Source of the DNA: a virus
DNA: 38,910 nt
Strand: one strand, 5' to 3'
Virus record (IMG/VR): IMGVR_UViG_3300011114_000900
Location: 1-38,910 of that record
Every line of letters begins with the position of its first letter. Positions within the stretch are counted from its first letter, which is position 1. Both the position numbers and the translations under genes were made by a program. The notes beneath the pieces are model-generated. The model saw only the letters and a list, made by a program, of their open reading frames with translations, was not told the origin of the DNA and searched no databases. Positions 1-5,907 of the stretch are shown here, piece after piece.

Positions 1-539
1 GGGTTGTTGCCACCAATGGATGGATGGCTTGCCAGCCCGATGGAATGCTGGCCGAGGCCGTCATTGAGGGCAAGCACACCGCAGAACGGTTCTCAATGGA
101 TGAGTGCGTTGGCAAGTACCAGCCTCAGCTTCATCACTCAATGATCTGCACGCAGAAGAAGCGCGCATATCTCTCGGTGATCCGCGGCAACACCTATGAC
201 TACCAGGAGGTCGAGTTTGATCCCGATTATGCCAGCAAGCTCCTGCTGGCCGAGCGGGAGTTCTGGGAGTGCGTGACCCTAGGCATGCCGCCTGGGCCTG
301 GGGCGCCCATCCCGCCGCCGGAAGCCGTCAAAACCATCGATATGACGGGCAACAACCAATGGGCCGATGCCGCGGCTGAGTGGTTCGCATGCAGTGAGTT
401 CAGCAAACGGTTCGACAAGGCGGCGAATACGCTGCGATCGCTCGTTACGCCTGACGTAAAGCAGGCGTCTGGTCACGGAATCATGCTCAAGCGCGACAAG
501 CGCGGGGCGCTCAGGATCTCGGAGGTGAAAAATGTCTGA
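1..539 (+). CDS. YqaJ-type viral exonuclease, 5' truncated by window edge
   Basis: This is the C-terminal part of a lambda-exonuclease/YqaJ-like 5'-3' dsDNA exonuclease; the first complete codon is at 3 and the gene begins upstream of the window. The visible protein opens with a PDG motif followed by an E-G-K (ExK) element, then Y-x-x-Q-x-x-H-x-M. That is the usual order of PD-(D/E)XK active-site elements in YqaJ enzymes. The rest is less conserved C-terminal sequence. Such enzymes resect DNA ends for a partner annealing protein, and the next gene encodes one (ERF). The stop overlaps that gene by 8 bp, so the two are probably translationally coupled. Assignment rests on motif recognition; the family is fairly sure, the full length unknown. 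Confidence 0.8.
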   Translation, partial: VVATNGWMACQPDGMLAEAVIEGKHTAERFSMDECVGKYQPQLHHSMICTQKKRAYLSVIRGNTYDYQEVEFDPDYASKLLLAEREFWECVTLGMPPGPGAPIPPPEAVKTIDMTGNNQWADAAAEWFACSEFSKRFDKAANTLRSLVTPDVKQASGHGIMLKRDKRGALRISEVKNV

Positions 540-1173
540 TGAAATGAAGGCGCAAGCCGCTCTCTATGCCGCTCTGGCCAAGGCTCAGGGCGCCATGTCC
601 AACCCAATCAAAAACCGGGAGGTTTCGGTCAAGAGCGACCGGGGCGCCTACAAGTTTGCCTACGCCACTCTGGACGCGATCCTCGATGGCATCCGCGCCC
701 CGCTTGCCAGCAATGGCCTGAGTTTCACGCAGACCCTTGAGCGGACGCCCGAGGGCATGGTGATGTGCATGCGCCTGTTCCACTCCGGGGGCGGCGTTCT
801 GCATACGTGCATGCCCATTGACGCCAAGGCCCAGAAGATGCAGGAACTTGGCAGTCTCATCACCTTCGCCCGGCGCTACCAGATCGCGGCATTCTTCGGC
901 CTGGCTGCCGAGGAAGACGACGACGCGAACGCCGCAGACGGAAACAAGGTGGAGTCGGTCAGGGACAAGCCTGCGAAGAGCGATGACACCAGGGCCAAGT
1001 TCAAGACCATCCGCGATGCTATCATGTCTGCCGCGCAGGCGACCGACATCGCTGAGATCCTGATCGCGAACAAGGACACGCTGATGGAGATCAAGAAGGT
1101 CTCTGAGGCTGGCTATCAGGCGATCATGAAGGCCAAGGACGATCGTCTGGCCGAACTCGAAACCGCTGAATGA
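532..1173 (+). CDS. erf: ERF-family single-strand annealing protein
   Basis: A 213-residue protein of the ERF (essential recombination function) superfamily. It anneals complementary single strands during phage recombination or genome circularisation. The N-terminal half has the typical ERF pattern: an ALAKAQG-like helix, F-A-Y-A-T-L-D-A-I-L, and then G-S-L-I-T-F-A-R-R-Y near residues 105-120. An acidic EEDDDANA linker follows, then a helical C-terminal tail that is likely a partner-binding region. It starts within the end of the exonuclease gene and is followed 11 bp later by a small gene behind a strong GGAGGAG site. Exonuclease plus annealing protein is a common phage recombination pair. 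High confidence in the family. Confidence 0.9.
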   Translation: MSDEMKAQAALYAALAKAQGAMSNPIKNREVSVKSDRGAYKFAYATLDAILDGIRAPLASNGLSFTQTLERTPEGMVMCMRLFHSGGGVLHTCMPIDAKAQKMQELGSLITFARRYQIAAFFGLAAEEDDDANAADGNKVESVRDKPAKSDDTRAKFKTIRDAIMSAAQATDIAEILIANKDTLMEIKKVSEAGYQAIMKAKDDRLAELETAE

Positions 1174-1184
1174 AGGAGGAGTAA

Positions 1185-1424
1185 ATGAGCGATCGTCTCG
1201 ATGCCCTGCACGGGCAGACCGGCAAGAACGGGAAGACCTACTGGCAGAAGATCGGCGCCGCCTGGAAGTCGAAGAAAGGGGATGGCTACACCCTCTACCT
1301 CGACTACCTGCCGTTGAACTCCAAGGACGGCAAGATCGTTATCACCCTGTCCGAGCCGCGCCAGAAGTCTGACGGGCAGAAGTCCACCAGCCAGAGCGAC
1401 ATGAACGACGAAGTCCCGTTCTGA
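1185..1424 (+). CDS. Small phage protein with SSB-like acidic C-terminal tip
   Basis: A 79-residue protein with a strong ribosome site (GGAGGAG) just upstream. The core has aromatic and basic residues (K-T-Y-W-Q-K-I-G-A-A-W) and alternating hydrophobic strands, ending in a polar linker and the tip N-D-E-V-P-F. Bacterial single-stranded-DNA-binding proteins end in a D-D-D-I-P-F type tip that docks repair and replication enzymes, so this tip looks like a match. The core resembles a family of small phage proteins near recombination genes that are annotated only as hypothetical. Position directly after exonuclease and ERF supports a DNA-transaction role. I infer, but cannot show, an OB-like fold. 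Confidence 0.7.
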   Translation: MSDRLDALHGQTGKNGKTYWQKIGAAWKSKKGDGYTLYLDYLPLNSKDGKIVITLSEPRQKSDGQKSTSQSDMNDEVPF

Positions 1425-1744
1425 TGATCACGGAGGACGAGATCGAGCGGCACTTGGATGCCCTTGAACGGCTGGGAGAGAAGTCCGCGATCGCCCGAGC
1501 CGATGCCGACCATGCGGACCAAATGCTCAAAACGGTGTACGCGCATGAATACCTAAAATCGGATCTCCCACGTACCGCAGATCGGGAGGCCGCTGCTTAT
1601 GCCAGCGAGGCATACAAGGCGGCACTGACAGAACGGCGGGAAACCTTCATCGCCGCGGAAAAGATGCGGCACGAACGAGCCTGGCGGGAGCGAATCATCG
1701 ACGCCTGGCAAACCATGTCAGCAAACAAGCGAGGAAAGATATGA
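1424..1744 (+). CDS. Hypothetical helical protein in recombination operon
   Basis: A 106-residue protein I cannot assign. It starts at an ATG that shares one base with the preceding stop (TGATG junction). It is highly charged and predicted to be almost wholly helical, with heptad-like stretches (D-A-L-E-R-L-G-E-K and E-R-R-E-T-F-I-A-A-E-K), so a coiled-coil or small helical bundle is likely. It shows no membrane segment, cysteine motif or recognisable catalytic motif. It ends in an ATGA overlap with the AT-hook gene. Its place between recombination-associated genes suggests an accessory role in DNA metabolism. Confidence 0.65.
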   Translation: MITEDEIERHLDALERLGEKSAIARADADHADQMLKTVYAHEYLKSDLPRTADREAAAYASEAYKAALTERRETFIAAEKMRHERAWRERIIDAWQTMSANKRGKI

Positions 1745-1962
1745 GCGACGAAACCATCGAGGCCCCGAAGCGCAAGCGCGGTCGGCCCCGCAAGAACGCC
1801 ACGCCCGTGGCCAGCGTCCAGCCCTGGAACGGGTTCGCGGCAAAGCACCCTGCGGCATATGCTGCTGCGACCTTGCGACTGATCGCCAAGGTCAGCACGG
1901 AAACCGAGGTCCGGAACCTTGCGAACAACGCGGCAGCCGAGTTCGAGGCAACTGCGGCTTAA
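1741..1962 (+). CDS. AT-hook small DNA-binding protein
   Basis: A 73-residue protein with a canonical AT-hook near residues 10-18 (K-R-K-R-G-R-P-R-K). This peptide inserts in the minor groove of A/T-rich DNA. The remainder is an alanine-rich helical region (A-K-H-P-A-A-Y-A-A-A-T-L-R-L-I-A-K) that could dimerise. It begins in an ATGA overlap with the previous gene, consistent with co-translation. Likely a small nucleoid-type or accessory DNA-binding protein. The AT-hook is seen directly; any regulatory role is inferred. Confidence 0.65.
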   Translation: MSDETIEAPKRKRGRPRKNATPVASVQPWNGFAAKHPAAYAAATLRLIAKVSTETEVRNLANNAAAEFEATAA

Positions 1963-1981
1963 GCAGTTATGGGCGAGGGAT

Positions 1982-2155
1982 GTGGACTTGGCGTTGTCCC
2001 TCCTTCGCCCATTCAACTCGTTCCTGGTCGAGATGCCGACCGACTTTCAATACCGCCGCATGATCAAGATCATCCGCGCGAGGCAGAACAGGACCGAAGA
2101 CCGCTACTGCCACGCATGGTGCGAAGAAGGGGTTAGGGTATGGCGAATCAAGTAG
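1982..2155 (+). CDS. Small hypothetical protein, uncertain start
   Basis: A reading frame of 57 residues if the GTG at 1982 is used; a TTG at 1919 would extend it into the AT-hook gene. A purine-rich GAGGGA lies just before the GTG but is close to it. The sequence has a hydrophobic N-terminal segment (L-A-L-S-L-L-R-P-F), then a basic helix (R-R-M-I-K-I-I-R-A-R) and a C-H-A-W-C pair of cysteines near the end. Composition looks protein-like, unlike the Pro/Arg-rich alternative frame opened by the ATG at 1969. It overlaps the endolysin start by 16 bp. Function unknown. Confidence 0.45.
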   Translation: MDLALSLLRPFNSFLVEMPTDFQYRRMIKIIRARQNRTEDRYCHAWCEEGVRVWRIK

Positions 2156-2523
2156 ACCATAGCAGGTACTTCACCCGGCAAGAGCTGGCCTGCAAGCACA
2201 CCGATAACTGCCTGATGGATGCAGGCTTCATGCGGCGGCTCGATGCTCTGCGCGAGGAATACGCAGCCCCGATGATCCTGTCTTCGGCCTATCGCGATCC
2301 CAAGCACCCCAAGGAGGCCGAAAAGGCAGTCCCTGGCATGCACGCGCGGGGCCGGGCGGTCGATGTGCTTTGCTCTGGTGGAGCCGCACACAAGCTTCTG
2401 AAACTGGCCCTGCTGCACGGGTTCACCGGGATCGGGATCAGCCAGTCAGGTTCGCCAGACAAGCGTTTCCTGCACCTCGATGACCGGGAATGGGCGACGC
2501 TCTGGACCTACCCTACTTCTTGA
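2140..2523 (+). CDS. M15-family peptidase endolysin
   Basis: A 127-residue zinc peptidase of the M15_3 type (D-Ala-D-Ala carboxypeptidase/L-Ala-D-Glu endopeptidase-like), expected to cut peptidoglycan cross-links during lysis. The zinc site is visible: H68 and D75 in G-M-H-A-R-G-R-A-V-D, and H112 in F-L-H-L-D-D. The SSAYR motif at 48-52 before it is also typical. The protein is a bare catalytic domain with no signal peptide or wall-binding domain, so it would need a holin for access. It ends head-to-head with the minus-strand 3TM holin gene, the two stop regions overlapping by 11 bp, so lysis functions are split across strands. Confidence 0.85.
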   Translation: MANQVDHSRYFTRQELACKHTDNCLMDAGFMRRLDALREEYAAPMILSSAYRDPKHPKEAEKAVPGMHARGRAVDVLCSGGAAHKLLKLALLHGFTGIGISQSGSPDKRFLHLDDREWATLWTYPTS

Positions 2524-2911
2524 GGGCCGAGGCAATGACCGGGGCGACCTTTTCGACGCTCCTGCCGATCACGTAGCCGCCGAGGCCAATCTCGATCAAC
2601 CCGAGCAACCGAAGTTCCAGAGCTTCCGAGACGCCTGGCGCCGTGTACCCGGTCCACTTGCCGACGATGAGAGCGACGAAAACCATCATCGTCAGAGGGC
2701 GCCAGTTCCTCTGAAGCCAGGACTCGCCTTCAGCCTCCGCACGGATGACCTGGGCCGCGGCAGCCTCGATCTGCGCTTGATTGGCGATCAGGGCCTCATT
2801 GAGCCTCGCCTGGATCTCCATCCTCTTCAGCTCGTCCTCCGCATTCGGGAAGACGGACTTTGCGACCTGGCTGAGTATAGGCCCCAGGACCGGCAACAGG
2901 GCTGCAAGCAT
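2513..2911 (-). CDS. 3TM holin (GTA-type)
   Basis: A 132-residue membrane protein resembling the three-transmembrane holins first described for gene-transfer-agent release. Layout: hydrophobic N-terminus (L-A-A-L-L-P-V-L-G-P-I-L), a charged helix of about 50 residues rich in E, Q and A, then the W-R-P-L-T-M-M-V-F motif opening a second membrane segment, and a third hydrophobic segment near 105-120. I chose the start at 2911 because it lies in a TGATG junction with the upstream gene and begins right at the first hydrophobic helix. A longer in-frame start would add an arginine-rich stretch that looks like shadow. It is the last gene of the late block and meets the endolysin tail to tail. Confidence 0.75.
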   Translation of the reverse strand: MLAALLPVLGPILSQVAKSVFPNAEDELKRMEIQARLNEALIANQAQIEAAAAQVIRAEAEGESWLQRNWRPLTMMVFVALIVGKWTGYTAPGVSEALELRLLGLIEIGLGGYVIGRSVEKVAPVIASALKK

Positions 2912-3156
2912 CAGTGCATGACCTTCCCGAAGACCCAGGCGAATGCGCTGCCGACGACAGTCAGCAGACCGCCGATCTTGAGGGCCAGCCACCACGCGCC
3001 CTTGCCCATGTTTGCGGCATCGAGCAGAAGCTGGACCTTGGCCTCAAGGCGATCAAATCGCTCATCTGTTCGCTTGTCCCTAGCCACCCTGGCAAGGATG
3101 AACTCGTCCAGCCTGCCTTCGAGACGACCGAGATCCCGGTTCAATTCATCTGGCAT
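2911..3156 (-). CDS. Small coiled-coil protein with C-terminal membrane anchor
   Basis: An 81-residue protein: a charged amphipathic N-terminal half (L-G-R-L-E-G-R-L-D-E-F, later R-F-D-R-L-E-A-K-V-Q-L-L-L) that should form a coiled coil, then one hydrophobic C-terminal segment (A-W-W-L-A-L-K-I-G-G-L-L-T-V-V). This topology resembles XhlA-type lysis accessory proteins. It overlaps the holin start by one base, supporting a lysis role as second holin, antiholin or inner-membrane partner. Upstream in-frame ATGs would add over 70 low-complexity residues inside the tail-spike gene and were rejected. No spanin lipobox is visible. Confidence 0.65.
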   Translation of the reverse strand: MPDELNRDLGRLEGRLDEFILARVARDKRTDERFDRLEAKVQLLLDAANMGKGAWWLALKIGGLLTVVGSAFAWVFGKVMH

Positions 3157-3157
3157 G

Positions 3158-4747
3158 TCAGGCTCCGTTGTTGCTTCTTGCAATCTCAAGCCAATTCCCG
3201 CCGACACGGATGAAGGTGATTGTGTCCTCATCGTTGTCGAGCGTGAAATCACCAGCCATTCGTAGGTTTCCAATCCCATCCTGAAACAGCACGGTCTGCG
3301 TGCTGGTATTGGTCTTGAAGGTGATGACTTGGCCTTCGTATCCGTTGGTGATCGAAGATATGTTTGCGCTTGCGGTCGTGATGACCGAGAATGCAAATCC
3401 GATTCTTCCGGCGTTCATTGCCCCAAGCACTGGATCCTGCTGAATGGTGGCATTGCTTGCGGAACCTGTATTTTGCGAGAAAATAGAAACACCGGCTTTA
3501 ACAGATGACGATATCTCTGCGGCCGTTGAAGCCCTTGACGAGAAGTCATTCCCAGTAATTACCAGGCGGTCCACCTCTCCTGTTGCAACAACACATGACG
3601 ATTCAGCTCTGACCGTGTTGCCTGTCACTACCATGTATTTACCCATAAGTGCCGCGGCAGAACTCTGCGTGATCCTTATGCCGACCTGAGGAGCATCAAT
3701 TACGTTCGAGGCCAATATTGCCGAGCCAGGAGCAAACCTTACCTCCCACCCAGACATCACGTTTGAAGATATGACAGTTTCCGCAATGTTGGCAGCATCG
3801 ATCGGAAAGCAGAACGTGCTGTTTCCTACCATGATATTGTTTGAGATGGTGGCGTAAGAGACCCCCTCCATCTTCAACTGCGAACCGGCGCCGCTGACAG
3901 AAACTCGATTGCCGTTAATGACAAAATTTGAGCAACTAATTAGCCTGATTGCCCCGGTTCCCAAGCCAAGCCCGCTGTTACTAACTACGCAATTCGATAA
4001 AGTTCCGTTCACACATCTTGTGAAGTTAATCATCCAAGTTGAGAGTGACTCAATAGTCACACCATCAACTCCAGAGAACCTGACCGGAGTATTTTGCCCA
4101 GCGCTTTGAATTTTTCCCCCAGTGATTGAGATGTTCCTTAGCGGGGTAGTGCGAGAAATCGATGGAGACGTACCGTATTGAAACGCAAGCGGGTTCGCCA
4201 GAAACACGGCCGATGTTGTAACCGAAACGACGGAAACTGTATCTCCGTTGTAAATCGAATAAGTAAAACTCAATATATCTCCTGAGTTCACACCAGAAGT
4301 ATTGACATCGCTGATCGTCGATGCAGCGGCGCTTACGGTTCCTAAGGTTATCCAGGTTTCCGACTTTGCTGACGCCTTCATGCAAGTAAAAGCAGAAGCG
4401 GCAATGATAGTCGCTGCATCGTCCATCACGATGCTTCTGTTCGACGGGATGGTCACCAAAGTCGAGAATCGATACAGACCTGATGGAACGTAGACGCTGC
4501 TAGACGCATTGATCGCCAATTGAAACGCTGGGGCGTCGTTTCCCGTCCCATCGCCAATTGCCCCGAAGTCCTTGACGCTAACAGTGTCCAGCAGCTTCGC
4601 GTTGGTCGATCGCTCTACGGCTCCGCTGATACCGGCCGTGTAGTTTGCGTCCATCCATGAATCGATGAGATTGGCGAAATCGCCCTGCATCGGCTTAAAG
4701 TTCGCGACCCAGATTGCCTTTAGCGTGGCTTTGCTGAGAGCGGTCAT
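3158..4747 (-). CDS. Tail spike, pectate-lyase-like beta-helix
   Basis: A 529-residue receptor-binding protein. Residues 1-36 form a virion-anchor motif shared with the next gene and with 13784-14389 (L-K-x-I-W-V, F-x-P, F-A-N-L-I-D-S-W). Around residue 57 comes the classic opening of a pectate-lyase-3 beta-helix (V-K-D-F-G-A-I-G-D-G-T-G-N-D), followed by many short N/S/V-rich rungs such as I-T-G-N-T-V and I-S-S-N-V-M. The last 80 residues look like a beta-sandwich cap. Such spikes bind and often cleave surface polysaccharide; I cannot locate the catalytic residues. The middle part of the gene is visibly more A+T-rich than its neighbours, as expected for an exchangeable receptor domain. Confidence 0.8.
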   Translation of the reverse strand: MTALSKATLKAIWVANFKPMQGDFANLIDSWMDANYTAGISGAVERSTNAKLLDTVSVKDFGAIGDGTGNDAPAFQLAINASSSVYVPSGLYRFSTLVTIPSNRSIVMDDAATIIAASAFTCMKASAKSETWITLGTVSAAASTISDVNTSGVNSGDILSFTYSIYNGDTVSVVSVTTSAVFLANPLAFQYGTSPSISRTTPLRNISITGGKIQSAGQNTPVRFSGVDGVTIESLSTWMINFTRCVNGTLSNCVVSNSGLGLGTGAIRLISCSNFVINGNRVSVSGAGSQLKMEGVSYATISNNIMVGNSTFCFPIDAANIAETVISSNVMSGWEVRFAPGSAILASNVIDAPQVGIRITQSSAAALMGKYMVVTGNTVRAESSCVVATGEVDRLVITGNDFSSRASTAAEISSSVKAGVSIFSQNTGSASNATIQQDPVLGAMNAGRIGFAFSVITTASANISSITNGYEGQVITFKTNTSTQTVLFQDGIGNLRMAGDFTLDNDEDTITFIRVGGNWLEIARSNNGA

Positions 4748-5625
4748 TATGCAATCTCCGTCACGGTGATGGACGAGGCCGCAACGCCTCCATACAAGCG
4801 CGCACCGCTGACACCGTTTAACGCCACGGTGGACGCCACATTGCCGCCAGAGCGCATCTTGAACGAGGTAGCTGCCGTGCTGCCAGAAGCGACGATTGCC
4901 CGCATGCTGGCCACGAATCCTTCGTTGGTCTGGTAATACTGCCCCACCGCAGCTATCGCGCTCGAGGTCGAGTCTCGAAACAGCGCGGAGGTGATGTACG
5001 CATTGGCGTTCGTGGACATGCAGGCGTTGACCTCGACCAGCAGGTTGCTGCTAGCCGATTTCGGCGTGATCGTAACCGTCAGGAATTCCGTGCCTTCGGT
5101 GTTCTGCGGGATCGTGTCGTCCGAGGGCGTCGTTGTCGTTCCGGTGACATAATCCGACCGGGAGTACGACACTTGCTGGATGATGGCAGACCACTGGAAC
5201 GAGACATCCGCAGCCGTCCCATTGGAGATCAGCGTCTGACCGGTCGTCCCCACGCGGGCGAGCTTGGCCAGCGTGATCGAGTTGTCCACGATCGCCGCCG
5301 CCGAAACCGATGCAGCCTCGATGTTGGCAGCGGAGACCGTGGATTGCGTGGCCAGCGTCCCCAAGCCAAGGACGGATCTGGCAGACGCCGCGGTTGCCGT
5401 GGCCGCCAGATCCTGCCCCGTGGCCCCTACAGCCAGGAACGAGACCGTGGATGTGCTGGTGATGTTGACGAGGCCAGTCGAACCCGCAGAGACGGCCTGG
5501 CCGATCGCCTGTAGGCTGACGTAGTAGTCCGTCCAGGAGTCGATCAGATCGCTGAAATTGGACGAGGTGGGCTGGAAGTAGTTGACCCAGATCGACTTCA
5601 GCGATGCCTTGCTCAGCGCGGGCAT
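4747..5625 (-). CDS. Tail fibre protein
   Basis: A 292-residue fibre protein. The N-terminus (about 36 residues) is nearly a copy of the tail-spike N-terminus, with L-S-K-A-S-L-K-S-I-W-V and L-I-D-S-W, so both probably plug into the same virion site. A serine/alanine/threonine-rich shaft follows, with A-S-A-R-S-V-L-G-L-G-T-L-A-T-Q, a motif common in phage fibres, and then D-N-S-I-T-L-A-K-L-A-R-V-G. Residues 165-292 look like a beta-rich receptor or trimerisation head. The stop abuts the tail-spike start. Enzymatic activity is not apparent. Confidence 0.75.
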   Translation of the reverse strand: MPALSKASLKSIWVNYFQPTSSNFSDLIDSWTDYYVSLQAIGQAVSAGSTGLVNITSTSTVSFLAVGATGQDLAATATAASARSVLGLGTLATQSTVSAANIEAASVSAAAIVDNSITLAKLARVGTTGQTLISNGTAADVSFQWSAIIQQVSYSRSDYVTGTTTTPSDDTIPQNTEGTEFLTVTITPKSASSNLLVEVNACMSTNANAYITSALFRDSTSSAIAAVGQYYQTNEGFVASMRAIVASGSTAATSFKMRSGGNVASTVALNGVSGARLYGGVAASSITVTEIA

Positions 5626-5632
5626 GGGAGCC

Positions 5633-5743
5633 TCAGTAGTTGCGGTTGCGGCGCGCCGGGTTGGTCTTCTGCGCCGGGGCCGGGGCCGACTTCGTGCCGC
5701 CGGTCGGGTACTGGCAGTTCACCTTGCAGGAATAATGTTTCAC
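5633..5743 (-). CDS. Micro-gene, 36-residue protein with two cysteines
   Basis: A short frame of 37 codons. It begins with GTG in a GTGA overlap with the stop of the DUF6496-like gene and is preceded by a GGAGGCGGAA ribosome site. It ends 8 bp before the tail-fibre start. The product opens K-H-Y-S-C-K-V-N-C-Q-Y-P-T-G-G, with two cysteines four apart, and ends in a basic P-A-R-R-N-R-N-Y tail. Four-base overlap, ribosome site and tight packing argue that it is real although very short. Function unknown; a small metal-binding or virion-associated peptide is possible but unproven. Confidence 0.6.
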   Translation of the reverse strand: MKHYSCKVNCQYPTGGTKSAPAPAQKTNPARRNRNY

Positions 5744-5907
5744 TTCCGCCTCCCCTTCTTGGCCATTCCGGCTTCCGAGAGCGCGATCGCAATGGCCTGG
5801 CCGCGCTTCTTTACCACGGGGCCGCCCTTGCCGCTATGGAGGGTCCCCGACTTGTATTCCCGCATGACCTTCGCGACCTTTGCGGGGCCTTTCATCTGCT
5901 TCTTCAT
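5740..5907 (-). CDS. DUF6496-like small basic protein
   Basis: A 55-residue very basic protein that matches my memory of the DUF6496 pattern: K-V-M-R-E-Y-K-S-G-T-L-H-S-G, then G-P-V-V-K-K-R-G-Q-A-I-A-I-A-L-S-E-A-G, with a lysine/arginine tail. Members are found in many phages, bacteria and metagenomes, and the function is not known to me. I use the ATG at 5907 because it forms an ATGA overlap with the large upstream gene; a longer start adds arginine-rich shadow sequence. Its charge suggests nucleic-acid contact, perhaps co-ejection with DNA or a scaffold-like role in the virion. Confidence 0.7.
   Translation of the reverse strand: MKKQMKGPAKVAKVMREYKSGTLHSGKGGPVVKKRGQAIAIALSEAGMAKKGRRK

Noticed and set aside
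1969-2136. 54-residue plus-strand frame from ATG 1969
   Set aside because: Pro/Arg-rich; the overlapping frame to 2155 looks more like protein.
2480-3265. 261-residue plus-strand frame
   Set aside because: Antisense shadow of the holin and lysis genes; no ribosome site.
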